Below are positions 1 through 10,489 of a DNA stretch of 64,000 bases, piece after piece. The stretch lies in NCBI GenBank assembly GCA_019925795.1, contig CM034313.1, positions 84,289,663 to 84,353,662 on the forward strand, in the 5' to 3' direction. This DNA is from Dendrobium chrysotoxum. Its lineage: Eukaryota > Streptophyta > Magnoliopsida > Asparagales > Orchidaceae. The notes beneath the pieces were generated by a model, which saw nothing but the letters and a program-made list of their open reading frames with translations, was not told the DNA's origin and searched no databases. Positions within the stretch are counted from its first letter, which is position 1. Each line of letters begins with the position of its first letter. The position numbers were made by a program, and so were the translations under genes.

Positions 1-500
1 AAATCGTATTGGACTATTTCTGATCGTCCAGGACGATCTGTTCATTGAACTAATCATCCTGGACGATCCAATATGATCTCAAAACCCTAGCCGCCACGAC
101 AATTTAGGCAAGGATTTAAGAGTCAAAATTTGTTCTAATCGTCCTGGACGATCTATATATCGTACTGGACGATTTGTGCAAAATTTGTTCTGATCGTCCT
201 AGACTATCCCAGGATCGTACGGGACTATCAGGTCAAATTCTGCACATCGTCCTGGACGATCCTGCGATCGTCCTGGACGATTTTTGGTGGCAGAATTGAG
301 TTTTTATGGTTTTCTGAAGCCGCCTTTTGGAGAACATCGTCCTGGACGATCCTGCGATCGTCCTGGATGATCTTTGGCGGTAAAATTGAGTTTTTAGGGT
401 TTTCTGAAGCCGTCTTTTGGAGCACATCGTCCTGGACGATCCGGCGATCGTCCTGGACGATCTTTGCCGCCAGAACTAATTTGGAAGGGTTTTTGGAGCT
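1..500. repeat. Palindromic 15-mer array with 90-bp tandem period
   Basis: The unit ATCGTCC-T/A-GGACGAT has two perfect 7-bp inverted arms around one base. Clean or nearly clean copies lie at 23, 53, 138, 159, 246, 267, 336, 357, 426 and 447, with decayed ones at 3, 193 and 214. From 246 on, the copies come in pairs 21 bp apart inside a 90-bp tandem unit (246, 336, 426). The array ends about 40 bp before a TATA-like sequence, which suggests LTR promoter (U3) repeats that might bind a dimeric factor. Function is inferred. Confidence 0.8.
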
Positions 501-1131
501 CTTTATTTAAGCTTTCTCAAGGCACTTGATAGGTGTCTTTGGCAGCCATTGAGGCTTCGTTCTTTTGGAGAAAACTTGAAGAGAGAGCTTGAAAGGGAGA
601 GAGGAAAGGGTGGAGTTTGAGAGGGAGAAGAGCCTGGGAAGGGGGTTTCTCGAGGGAGTGTGAGGGGGTTCACACGGTTGCTCCGGCAGGCTTGCACCTA
701 AGTACCGTCGGATTCAAGGCTTGTCTCGAAGGAAGTTTTGGGAAGAAGAAGTACTCTTTGGTGTCAAAGGACCCGGCTACTCCGCCGCACCGGGGAAGGT
801 GGAAGTGATTTTGTAAGGGCTTCTCCGCCTAGCTGTGGGGGCTGAAGGAGAGACACTTTTGGTTTAGTGCAATACTTGGAGGGTGCCTCCGAGGAGTAGA
901 CGTATGTCAGGTTGGACCGAACCACTATAAATCCGGTGTGTTCTTTCTTATTATTTTTTCGCACTTTATTTTGTTGCGATTATCTGCTTGGGTGATATCT
1001 GTGATTGATCTTTTTATCGTTATTTTAATTCGTTTCCGCTGCACGTTATAAAAAGATTTTTATTTTGTTTCAAATACCCAATTCACCCCCCCTCTTGGTT
1101 AGCCTCGGGACTAGTTCACTAGGGCTTAACA
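1..1131 (+). mobile_element. Ty1/copia-type LTR (left end outside window)
   Basis: The stretch reads as the later part of a plant copia LTR. It has a palindrome array, a TATA-like TTTATTTAAG near 500, a purine-rich leader, and a tail with the C-run (CACCCCCCCTCTTGG, about 1084-1098) common near the 3' end of SIRE/Maximus-like LTRs. It closes on CTTAACA at 1131. No tRNA-iMet primer site (TGGTATCAGAG-like) follows, so this is a 3' LTR or a solo LTR in plus orientation. Assignment to the SIRE-like group rests on resemblance only. Short ORFs here on both strands are chance frames. Confidence 0.55.
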
Positions 1132-1138
1132 TCCCTAT

Positions 1139-1570
1139 CGAACTTTCAGTAGGATGTATGTTGGATGCACGGCCATTGTTCATCAAGGAACTCACAAGCA
1201 TCAATAATCTTACCCAACTCAATGTTCAGGACCCGGTTGAACTAAGATCCATTCACTTTATAATGATTTGACCTAGTTTTCTTTTCCCAGAACTTGTACA
1301 GAAATCCATGGCCACTACCTTGAACAGACAACTATAGAGATGGAAAATACATCAGGTTGTCCAGGAGATTCTTGCAAGCTATCCATTCCAAACTAATCAT
1401 TGTGATCCTTGGAGTGATTGTAGCAGCAAGTGTATTTTCTGCTTGTAACTGCGAGTTTAGGCCACCAAGCTTTGCAATAATCTTTAACAGCACATTCGTC
1501 AAACATGGATCAATAACTTCAATGGGCATGATGCAGTGCGTATTGATATTTATTTGGGTACATTTAGATG
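1139..1570 (-). pseudogene. Argonaute (AGO4-clade) PIWI-domain pseudogene fragment
   Basis: The minus strand holds broken pieces of the PIWI (RNase H-like slicer) domain of a plant Argonaute. About 1560-1440 encodes HCIMPIEVIDPCLTNVLLKI then IAKLGGLNS, matching the TQCIAP...LTNVLLKINAKLGGLNS block. About 1400-1310 encodes, in another frame, GMDSLQESPGQPDVFSI, matching the GMDVSHxSPGQPDVPSI block that carries the first catalytic Asp. About 1243-1170 encodes FNRVLNIELGKIIDACEFLD and then EQWP, close to the AGO4/6/9 form of this block. The frame shifts between blocks, the sequence between the second and third is partly missing, and VSH after the catalytic Asp is replaced. AGO4-type proteins guide RNA-directed DNA methylation; this copy cannot encode one. 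It stops at the LTR boundary. Confidence 0.8.
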
Positions 1571-2690
1571 TGTGTCATCATTACTCCTCGTTGCATGTCA
1601 AATCCTCCTGGTTACAACTAACATGTTGGATGTGGAACGGATCTTTGACAGTATCGTTGAACTCTTCTACTTGTAGGGGTTTGATGTGTTCTCGTGGAGT
1701 TGAATCATTATTAATGTTGACTACTGACTGAGTTATACCTATCAACGATTCTACTATGCTCATAGCACCTCAATTTTCAAAGTTTGAAAGAGACTGTAGC
1801 CTTTTACTTGCTTATTGCTGCATGATTGTGAGTGGTAGGGATGTTGCCACATTCACTGCGCATGTCCTCTAGTGCTCATGGGGACTTGCATGCATTTGCT
1901 AAACGGTCCATTGACATTGACTATGAGAACGTTTTTGCGATCGTTGCATATACACTTCGTCAAATGTTATCCTTCATCATTCGTCGCATAATAATGTGAA
2001 CTACATAAAGCACAACATCCTTCAATGTCCACCACTTGCAGATATTTGTGTTCATTGTAATTCCATTGTTCGTGCTCACAAAGAATTGTCTTATATCATA
2101 GGTCCTTCATTGTCTTTGAAGATAGCTTGCATCTTGCATGATGATTTTCCCATTGGGATGTTTGTATTTTAATTGACATGATGGTTCTTCGACATTTACT
2201 TGAAAACTTCACGCTTTGGTTGCAAACACATTGGTTGGAATGTCACTGCATTTGTTTGCAGTTAGCTCACATGCAACAATTCTAACCTCACTTGTAAAGA
2301 AACAATATTTGTAAATCTCTCCTCTGTCACCAATCTTACAAATCATGACTTCATTTTTAAATATTAGACTTTAGTTTAGGTTAAGATTTAAATCATTAGT
2401 TCAAAGTCTGGCTCCAATTTGAGCTTAGGACCAAGTCCAAAATGAGTCTTCTTTATCATCATTCGATATGCAAGTCCCCTGTCGTTCAAACAAGTTCAAT
2501 TTCCATATGGTGTCGTTCAATTCAAGTTCACAAGTCCAAATTCAAGTTCTTTGTTCTGTCATTCGAATTCAAGTCCTCTTTGATCAAATTACTTGTTCTC
2601 ATTTAGATTGTTTAAATCCTGGTTCATATTCACATTTGTTTATATTTAAGCTCATTTAGGTCCATAAGTCATGCTTGTTTAAGTCCAAAT
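1571..2690. other. Intergenic, no gene recognised
   Basis: No coding pattern was found on either strand beyond short frames. More AGO-derived sequence was looked for upstream of the pseudogene and not recognised. About 2450-2640 is a degenerate run of short units around TTCAAGTTC and TCAAGTCC. Confidence 0.5.
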
Positions 2691-3250
2691 CAGGTTCGAG
2701 TGTGGTCTTCTGTTCACCCGAAATTTCGGCAACCTCCTGACGTCTCCCCCGTTTGGGGGAAACTACAGAAAACTGGGCCTCCCACCACGCTAGAGAAAAG
2801 CGTGCATGGTAGGTGTCCTTGGACACCGCGGCCGTAAAATCTTCAATCCCACCACGCCAGAGAAAGGCGTACATGGGTCTTCAGTACCTGTTTTAAAAGA
2901 GCACAGTTTGTTTTCCCCGCAGGTACAGAGTCGCGTACGGGTACTTATATTTTTGCCCCGCTGTGCTAAGAAAAGCATGCACAAGGCTCGTCTGCCTCGT
3001 TGTAAGCACCGCAACGAGTTCCCTCCCATCACGCTAGAGAAAAGCGTGCATAGGGGGTCCCTCGGCCCGCCACAAACACCGAAAATAGGACTTTAGAAGA
3101 TTGTCCGCCTTGTCGCTAGCATCGCAACCAACTTCCCCCCACCACGCTAGAAAAAAGGGTGCATGGGTGGTTGTTCGTCGCGTTGCAAGCGTCGAAGGCG
3201 GGTTCTCGAAGTTTTAAGGTTAAGGGGTTATACCTTGATGGTGCCGACGG
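2690..3250 (+). repeat. LTR-like repeat with five related hairpins
   Basis: Five variants of CACGCT-AGAGAAA-AGCGTG, each with CCCACCA-like sequence before and CATGG-like after, lie at 2786-2804, 2853-2871, 2962-2979, 3030-3048 and 3143-3161. The 5' part (2717-2760: CCGAAATTTCGG, and CCCCC-GTTT-GGGGG) resembles plant gypsy LTR leaders. No protein frame is convincing. Confidence 0.6.
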
Positions 3251-3289
3251 GATTGGCATATAGATCAAGGTGAGGGAGGAGCTCTCTCT

Positions 3290-3530
3290 TTTTTAAATAA
3301 ATTATCATAATTAACTAATAATAATTGAAAATAATCAAATATAATTAGTCATAATTAATCATAATTAATAATAATTAATTGAAACTAAAAATATTTAATT
3401 ATGATTAATAATGATTAATCATAATTAACTGCACTTAATTATAATTAATTGTTATTAACTAAAATTAATCATAATCAATTATAATCATTATAATTAATTA
3501 TAATTAATTCTGATAATTAATTAAAATGCA
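3290..3530. repeat. AT-rich degenerate ATAATTAAT repeat
   Basis: About 240 bp of irregular ATAATTAAT and ATAATTAATC units, almost free of G and C. It is low complexity with no coding content. Confidence 0.75.
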
Positions 3531-3589
3531 GGATTTGGAATAAGATTAACAGGATTTAAGCCGGATTTAGGTAGGATCAACAGAGAATT

Positions 3590-3614
3590 AAACTCTCTAT
3601 TTAACAGAGAGTTT
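3590..3614. repeat. 9-bp perfect hairpin
   Basis: AAACTCTCT and AGAGAGTTT are perfect inverted arms around ATTTAAC. The hairpin lies inside LTR-like DNA and its role is unknown. Confidence 0.5.
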
Positions 3615-3992
3615 GATTCTTTATTTTAAGGGATTTAGCCGAAGAAGCACGTGAAGGGAGAAAGTCACCTTCATAACCATGAGCTCCCGTCGTTTCTTCC
3701 AATCAAAATGTCGTAACTTCCGAACCGATTGAAAGGGGAGTCGTTGAAGGAGGCGTCGGCACAGTGGAGTGGAGTGGAGGCTTCGGCTAGGGGTTCAGAG
3801 GTTTGAGGAGGTCCTGATAGTGGAGCGGCTTGAGGAGTTCGGTCGGGTATAGACAGGAGTTCGGGGTCTTCTTGCGGCTTGGGGATCGGAGAAAGAGGAG
3901 GCGTCGGGTTAGGGCAGGTCTGCGAGGGGAGATCGGCGGGTCTAGCGTCGATCTCAGAGGGAGATCGGCTATAGGTATAGAGCTCTCGCCCT

Positions 3993-3993
<1 letters not shown>

Positions 3994-4084
<91 letters not shown>

Positions 4085-4085
4085 G
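3994..4085. repeat. (CT)n microsatellite
   Basis: A nearly pure CT dinucleotide tract of about 90 bp with one TT interruption near 4077. It generates arginine/glutamate-repeat and serine/leucine-repeat ORFs on the two strands; these are not genes. Confidence 0.95.
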
Positions 4086-4321
4086 TGTGAGGATCGAATG
4101 CTTGGGCAGGGCTCGGCAGGTAGAGAGGGTTAAGGGTAGGAGGTTGGCAGTGGAAGAGATGAAGTCGAGGGAGATAGCGAGTGTGTTCAATCGTGAGGTA
4201 GAGGTTGGGATGTGTCGAAGAGGTTTGCGGCAATTTTTACGTTGGAGTTCAGCAGGAGGAAGTCTCATTTTCTCGGGTATTTAACGACAAGAGTTGGGTA
4301 CGATTCAACAGATTTTACATA

Positions 4322-4396
4322 GGATTTGTGTGAAGAGACGCGAACGGCGCCAGTGCACAGTAATTCGGCGGGATTTGTGTGAAGAGACGCGAACAC
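4322..4396. repeat. 49-bp tandem duplication
   Basis: GGATTTGTGTGAAGAGACGC followed by GAAC occurs at 4322 and again at 4371, a 49-bp offset. It lies in GC-richer LTR-like sequence. Confidence 0.8.
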
Positions 4397-4399
4397 CAC

Positions 4400-5050
4400 C
4401 CTAGCCCATAGCCCAACCTTCCCCACTAACCTCCTCCCCGCCGGACCCCTAAGCTCTGGCAAATCTCCCCTAACCGCCGGCCTAACCAACCCTTCCCCAT
4501 AGCCGCCAGCCTCTCCTCCACAACCCATTGATTTTCAAATTCAAATTGCCTCATAATTACTTTCCTAATCTAGCCAATTATTAATTTGGAAAGTCTTTTA
4601 TTTTGAATTCAAATAAATTTGAATTTCAAAATCTTTCCGGATTTATCAACCTATTTTAGAAAACCCCTCCAATCTCTCCAATTCTGAAATTTAAATTCAA
4701 ATTTAATTTTCCAATCACATTCAATGCAAGGGTCCACATACATCGAATGTGGACACCTTCTCCCTCACTCCTTGGCTGCCCCTCTCTCTCCCCTCTATTT
4801 TAATTATTTCCTCCCTAATTAAGGGCTCCAATTAAGGAGATAATTAGCCCATCTATTTTCTCCCTTCCCTTCTTGTTTGAATTTCAAATTCAAGTCTCTT
4901 AATTAAAGGAAATCTGAAATTGAATTTCAAATCTTTAATTTTATCCCCCCCCCCTCTCATTCACTAACTAAAACCTGAAACCCAAAAGGAAGCCCCTTTC
5001 CCTGACCAAGGCCGAACCCCCTCTCCCCCCTTTCTTCCCCACATCTTCCT
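4400..5050. other. Intergenic or LTR-like, pyrimidine-rich
   Basis: Alternating stretches of TTCAAATTCAAAT-type sequence and C-rich leader-like sequence. It is probably part of the same decayed retrotransposon as 2690-4300. No gene was seen. Confidence 0.4.
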
Positions 5051-5053
5051 GTC

Positions 5054-5332
5054 GTGTTTGTTCCATCATCTACAGAAGAAGACGACCCCTCTCCCTTACT
5101 TTCCCCATTAATGGCGGATCCCGAGCACTATTCTGGGTTCGTGTTTGATCTTCAAGGGCGAGTAGACATTCTCCAGTCTCCTTTCTTCGACGTTAATTTG
5201 GAGATCGACCAAATTGTTGAAGGTTACCTCGATAGGATTCTCTTCTCCTTGACGACCACCATCGAAGAGCAACTACTTCCGGTTCAGTGGCAGATCCTCC
5301 CACCCCCACCTGCTTCTTTCTCTCCGAAATAA
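5054..5332 (+). CDS. Small hypothetical ORF, 92 aa
   Basis: An uninterrupted frame of 92 codons in repeat-like DNA. The protein is acidic in the middle (MADPEHYSGFVFDLQGRVDI at residues 20-39) with a proline-rich tail. An in-frame second Met at residue 20 could also be a start. No family is recognised. The composition is less skewed than the chance frames around it, but the neighbourhood is LTR-like, so it may be a leader ORF of a retrotransposon or a chance frame. Confidence 0.25.
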   Translation: MFVPSSTEEDDPSPLLSPLMADPEHYSGFVFDLQGRVDILQSPFFDVNLEIDQIVEGYLDRILFSLTTTIEEQLLPVQWQILPPPPASFSPK

Positions 5333-5339
5333 CTTTTCA

Positions 5340-6400
5340 TTGTTCCATACTATAAGTGTTTACTGTTTAGGTGGCATTATTAGTATTTGTTTAGATTTCC
5401 TCCGCCCACCATTCTCAAGAATGATGAGTGAGGGAAACTCAGGGCGAACTTTCTAACTGTTAACCAGTGGATTATTGTTATTCGCGCATCTAACTTTACT
5501 ATATTTTGTCTTTATTTTAAGTTGTTCCGTTAATCTAATTTGTAACCGCATGCCTAATCAAATCAACAACTACGAAAATTGAAAATCTAATCTTAGTGAA
5601 ACATTAAATCATAATTGCATCGCTTAAACAACTTTCTTATTAAAATCCTGCAATTCATGTTGTTTGTTTCACATCATACACTAGTGCATACAGATGCAGG
5701 AATTCCGAGATTCTGGTTTTGGCAGCCAATGGGATTAATCAGTAGCATACTAGCATGGTTCGAACAGCGAGAAGCCGAGAATTGATCTACGCCTCTCAAG
5801 ATGTGGACCAGATCTTAAGATCTTAGTCATGGATTGTTCAATCTTGAATCACGAGCCACATCAAGAAAAAACTTTAATTAGGCCTCTCATAAATTTGGAC
5901 CAACAAGATATGACTAATGGAATGCTCGCCCTCAAATCATAAGCAGCATTAAAAAAACAATCCTTCTCCAAATTCAGAATCTCCTTTCATTATGTGCAAA
6001 GCGAGGGGTCGTTGGCCATATAAGAGGACGCATCATCAGGGTATTGGAGCATCTTGATTTCTAGAGATCTTTCTAATTGTGGCTAACACAATCCATCTCA
6101 ATCCTACGTTTCTTGGATGATTGACAGCTTTGATAGTGAATAAGGCAAGAAAGAATATACGTGAGAGACAATCTGTGTATGAGATTCTTGGGCTTCTTCT
6201 CTCTTCTTTGTTCATGGATTTACTTGCGAATTTAGGAAGGATTAGTCATTGACCTTATTTTGCACACCACAATTGCAGACTTTGCCTTTTGTTAACGAAT
6301 TGAATCATCTCTCCTCAACTAAGAAAGTAGGCATGATTTGAAACTGAATCAAGCAAATCTTAGTTTCTTATGTGTTGTTTTCTCTCCAACTTTTTGTGTA
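5340..6400. other. Intergenic, no gene recognised
   Basis: No frame of useful length. Two short related segments (GCCTCTCAAGATGTGGACCA near 5790 and GCCTCTCATAAATTTGGACC near 5882) suggest a decayed internal duplication. Confidence 0.4.
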
Positions 6401-6409
6401 TACATTACA

Positions 6410-7060
6410 ACTATTGTTTAAAATTGCACAATACAAGATGCACCTCAAAACTTTTTTCGGAAAATTCACAATGAGGATTATGCCTCATTTGGTGCTAGGT
6501 TAGGCACGCCTCAACTCAATTTTGTTGAGGCGTGCAAAATTTAAAGCTCGGGTATATTAAAAAGAAATTTAAGTAAAATTAACTTAATAAAACACTTTTA
6601 GTTACTTAAATAAAACTCACAATTCACCCATACGTGCATTCAATCTCATAAGATGGCTATAACCTGAGCACCTCTCCTCTCACACAATACATTCTCTGCT
6701 TTTCACACACCATCGGTCGTCTCCTTCCCAGCCGTCATTGCAACCACCACCTCCTCCTTATCAAGTCTACTTCCCCACATGGAATTCTTACTTTGATGTT
6801 TATCTAACACTCTGACTTCATGATTTCATATTGGGATGCTAATTTGTTACTCGAAACTTTGGCCAATTTATTTCTTCTTCCTATGTTAAGATATTAATGT
6901 GTTACTTTTTGTTAATAGGTTAGGATGTTAATATGTTTTTTAATACTTTGTGCAATTTATTTATTCTAAAGCTCATGGATCAAAAAGCTTTAAAGCTTAC
7001 ACCTCACCTCATGGACGAAAAATACCACAATATCTAATTGTGTAATTTTAAATATTGTTC
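6410..7060. mobile_element. Probable non-autonomous TIR element
   Basis: The ends are imperfect inverted repeats: CTATTGTTTAAAATTGCACA near 6411 against TGTGTAATTTTAAATATTGT near 7037. Inside is a perfect 12-bp hairpin, GCACGCCTCAAC at 6504-6515 and GTTGAGGCGTGC at 6524-6535. There is no coding capacity. A related edge (ACTCAATTGTGTAATTTTCAA) recurs near 7828. The superfamily is not determined. Confidence 0.4.
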
Positions 7061-8580
7061 ATGACATATCATTTTTAATTCTAGCTGACGTTGTAGTATT
7101 CAAGTTAGTGTCATCAATACAACAAATTATTAGTGGGGCTTAACTCTATCAATGGCAACAAACTTTGAGATCAAATAGTTTGATGGTCGAAGAACTTTGG
7201 CTGTCGTCGAAGAACCAAGGTCCATCGTCCATCAATGTCTTCTAAAACCACTTATGAGGAGTCAAAGATGCCTAGGATAGTAACTAAAGATGAAAAAGCA
7301 GTTTTTACAATCAAATAGGGTTTGACGAATGAGATTTTAATGGAGGTCTTGTAAGAAAATATTGCAAAAGCTTATGGTTCGAGTTAGAATCATTGTTTTG
7401 TTAACCTATTTTATAAAATAAAAAAAGAAAAAAAAAATCCCACACCTCAAACCCCTCCTCCCATCCCACATCAAGGCCACGTTGAATCATCTCACACTCT
7501 CGGTCTTCATCCTCCCACTCTCAAATTCTCTTTCTCACTTGTATCAGCCAACCGGTGAACGCCGCGGCCACCTAGTCCCATCCCGCCTCACCACCATCAC
7601 AGTTTCTTGCTTGACCCCACTTCATTGCCACTGACCTCCTCTCCTCCTTCTCCCTCTCTCTCTCTCATGCTCTCTCTATCTTTCTCCCTTATTGTCTCTC
7701 TACCTCTCTATTTCGTTATCTTCCTTTTTCTCTCTCTGTCTCTCTCTATCTCACTCTCCCTCTCATTTTTTCTCTCAAAAGGTATGAAGGCTTATATCTC
7801 GCCTTATTAATAGAAAACACCTCAGTACTCAATTGTGTAATTTTCAATCTTACCTCAAAGTAGATGAAAAAAATTTCCTCCATATCCAAAACAAAAATAT
7901 TATTTGTGCTATAAACTATCTTATATTACTCAGAATTCATATATTAATAAATAGAACAAATAAAAAACTATAAACAACATGGTAATAAACTCCTAATAAA
8001 TTACTAATATGTTCTGAGCAAACTAAAAAATAAATTACTAAAAAACTGTATAATAAGTTTGCTATTTTTCTTTTTTTTTTGGTTAAAAGTTACTAGCAAA
8101 CTTAATGGCATTGGCTAAACTAATCCTAACAAAATAGATTGAATAGATATGAAATAACTCAAATACCTATGTCAATAAACATTCAAAATTTATGCCTGCA
8201 TCAACACTTCCAAGTTGAAATAGTGAGAACATGCTTTTGTTGTAGGATTAATCCTAGCATATGGTTGATTTTCTCATTTATTGATGGTTGAAGAAAGGGC
8301 ATTTCCTCCATGCACATGTTGCTGACAATAGGGAAAATGAATTACTAAACCTAACGAACAACAAAATTGGCCGTTAAAACTTAAAGAAAATAACTATTTT
8401 GCATGGCTTCAAACCAAATCCAACATCGAGAAGTTGTCATACGATGAGAATCCAAATGGATATCAGAAATAGCGTATCAATCCAGCAAAAGCTGAAGAAA
8501 AAATGTAGGCAAGGAGACATCCAAGCACAATCTTCTTATATGTGATGCCTTGCAAACCCTAAGATCCCAAACGCAAGTTT
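7060..8580. other. Intergenic with CT-rich tract
   Basis: AT-rich DNA. 7640-7780 is a degenerate CTCTCT pyrimidine tract that opens a leucine/serine-rich chance frame. No gene was recognised. Confidence 0.5.
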
Positions 8581-8972
8581 TCCTCTTGGTTAAAGCGACT
8601 GAGACACCTTCATATTCATCAAGAAGGGTGTAAAAGGATCTACATTTGAATCATCAGGGTCGTCCCCAATCACTAATATATAAGTGCCCAATGTGACAAG
8701 CCCCTCTTGAAAATTGTATGATGTACGCAAAGACCATGCTTTCACTTCCCAGAGAGTTATCAAAGTAGTTAGAAGCATCCATCTCCTTGTATATTCTTGG
8801 AACAAGGTATAATATAGCAATGTCAAAATTTAGCATCAATTAATACCAAAATCCCACCCCACATGACTTCCGTGCCTAGTGCCAAACATAATCACCCAAA
8901 TTAAGCAAAAATGCATGATAAAATAGAGATTAACTTCCCTGCAAAAAAACAAAGGTATAGAGGTTAACTCAC
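8580..8972 (-). other. Probable 3' intron and terminal exon/UTR of RNASEH2C
   Basis: The coding part upstream ends at a consensus donor, so this stretch should hold the last intron and terminal exon. Open frames exist (for example the one ending at 8590), but none shows residues clearly conserved in the family. An acceptor CTCAG near 8603 would add only Ser-Leu-stop. Confidence 0.35.
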
Positions 8973-9584
8973 GGCATCAGAAACAGCAAACCAATGGAAG
9001 CTGCGCACAATTGGGTCATGCTTTGAAGGGAGAATATCATGATTCCAGTAAGTTATGTTTTGAAACTCCGCACGAGAAGCCCAATTGTTTGCTTCACCAT
9101 CCGCAACCTCCGAACACCTCCCTTCCCTGGTTTTCTTCTTTTCCAATACGTACCCTGTAAGTATATCAACATATTCCGTTCGTCGAGTAAAAATTAAATT
9201 TCCAAGAACAAATGCAGAGTCCCAAAAAAATAAAAATACCTCGGTAACCATTGGGGATTGGAACAGTAACTCCCTGGAGCTTCCTCCCCCTGAAGTATGC
9301 CTCCTCCACCGTCAAGCCATCAGCTACCATGTCTATGCCAGACCAAAGGGTTAGAAGCACGGAGAGGAAGAGTAAAGCAGGTGAGGCAAAGAATATGAAT
9401 TACCCGACTTTCGCGGTTTGAAATACTGGGAGACGGGACAAGCACCGTCGTGCTTGATAACACAAGGGAGAAGGTGGACGCGATCTGTGAGATCAACAGA
9501 GGTAGATGCTTCACTAGGGCCGAGAGCGATCTTTCCATTTACCATGCCGTCGATGCCACCACTGCTTGCCCCCTCTCCATCCAT
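8973..9584 (-). CDS. RNASEH2C: Ribonuclease H2 subunit C (non-catalytic), last exon unresolved
   Basis: Non-catalytic subunit of the RNase H2 complex, which removes ribonucleotides from DNA and RNA from RNA-DNA hybrids in the nucleus. Three exons join in frame with GT-AG borders: 9584-9404 (ATG; 60 codons plus 1 nt), 9332-9240 (93 nt), and 9154-8973 (ending at a GTGAGT donor), giving 152 residues. Recognisable blocks are VHLLPCVIKHDGACPVSQYF (37-56, compare LHLLPC...DGPAPVGRFF in animal RNASEH2C), DGLTVEEAYFRGRKLQG (about 65-81), and FQNITYWNHDILPS (122-135) followed by FHWFAVSDA. Known subunits are about 150-170 aa, so only a short tail is missing. A candidate end is an acceptor near 8603 giving a very short last exon, but this is weak. 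The start is the first Met in frame before the conserved block. Confidence 0.85.
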
Positions 9585-9839
9585 GAATCGATCTGGAAAA
9601 ACCCTACAAACCCTACTCTTACACTTTCTACTGCTTTGCCCGTCTGATAAGTGATAGCGTTTGAAAAAATTCCCGCCGGTCTTTTGAATGACCTTGAAAT
9701 CTACATGACCGGATCTGGATCAAATGCAAGATTAGGTGTCCATAACCAGAAAGTATTAAAGTGCGGACAGTGGACTTAGAGCTGCGTGACTCCGACAAAA
9801 CATACGGAGGACCAGTGTTTTCCATTTACTGTATATTTG

Positions 9840-10140
9840 ATATATATTGATATGTATTAGTTAGTATACAATAATATAAATTAATATATAACTATATATT
9901 AATATGTATTATTGTGTATTAGTTGTGTAGTGCTGTGTATTAGCTAATACATAGCAATACATAGTTAATACATACCAATATATTAGTCGACGTGTTATAT
10001 TTTTATTAGAGTCCGAACGTAACTCTACGTCTGGTGTCCGCACGTAGTAATTTCTTGTGGATAATATAGCCTAGGTGTAAAGTGTAAACAATCGAAGTTT
10101 GAGAGAGCTAAGTAGGGGTATAAATAAGCCTAGCCAGGTT
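9840..10140. other. AT-rich intergenic
   Basis: Repeats of TGTATTAGTTAGTAT-like units, rich in TATTA and ATACA. No gene was seen. This is the upstream side of RNASEH2C. Confidence 0.5.
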
Positions 10141-10142
10141 AA

Positions 10143-10317
10143 GGCTTCATTTCAGTCAAGGCTTTTTAAAATAATTTTTTACTATGAAAATTGTAATTAA
10201 AAAAAATTGTTCTAAGAAGTTATTTTAGAAGCGAAAAAAAAAGTTATCCCAAACGAAGTCTTAGGCTTCAAAAAAACTATTTTAAAAATCATCAAAAAGG
10301 TTATCCCAAAATAAGTC
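10143..10317. mobile_element. Tourist-like MITE, paired or nested copies
   Basis: GGCTTCATTTCAGTC at 10143 follows TAA. ATCCCAAACGAAGTC ends at 10260, followed by TTA and a second GGCTTC start at 10264. The last end, CCCAAAATAAGTC, closes at 10317 before TAA. The ends and the TAA/TTA target fit the PIF/Harbinger (Tourist) MITE pattern of this window. Confidence 0.6.
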
Positions 10318-10489
10318 TAAGTCATCTATAATATGCTCCTAATATAAGAGAGAAAATTATTATAATTTAAATTATTATTATAATAAAATTATATTAAAAA
10401 AAGAAGATAAATAAAAAATAATCACTTGATTTAAGGAACTGATATAGTTTTTAAATAGCTTTAATAGTTTTATATTTGGATTTCTGAAT

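Noticed and set aside
1..500. Evenly spaced repeats that might suggest a CRISPR array
   Set aside because: The repeats are palindromic 15-mers within a 90-bp tandem unit in a plant LTR. Spacers are themselves repeated and there are no cas genes.
3787..4268. Arg-Glu and Ser-Leu repeat frames over the microsatellite
   Set aside because: Translation of a (CT)n tract; no other protein signal.
7607..7810. Leu/Ser-rich hydrophobic frame that looks like a membrane protein
   Set aside because: Degenerate CTCTCT tract; the hydrophobicity follows from pyrimidine-rich codons.
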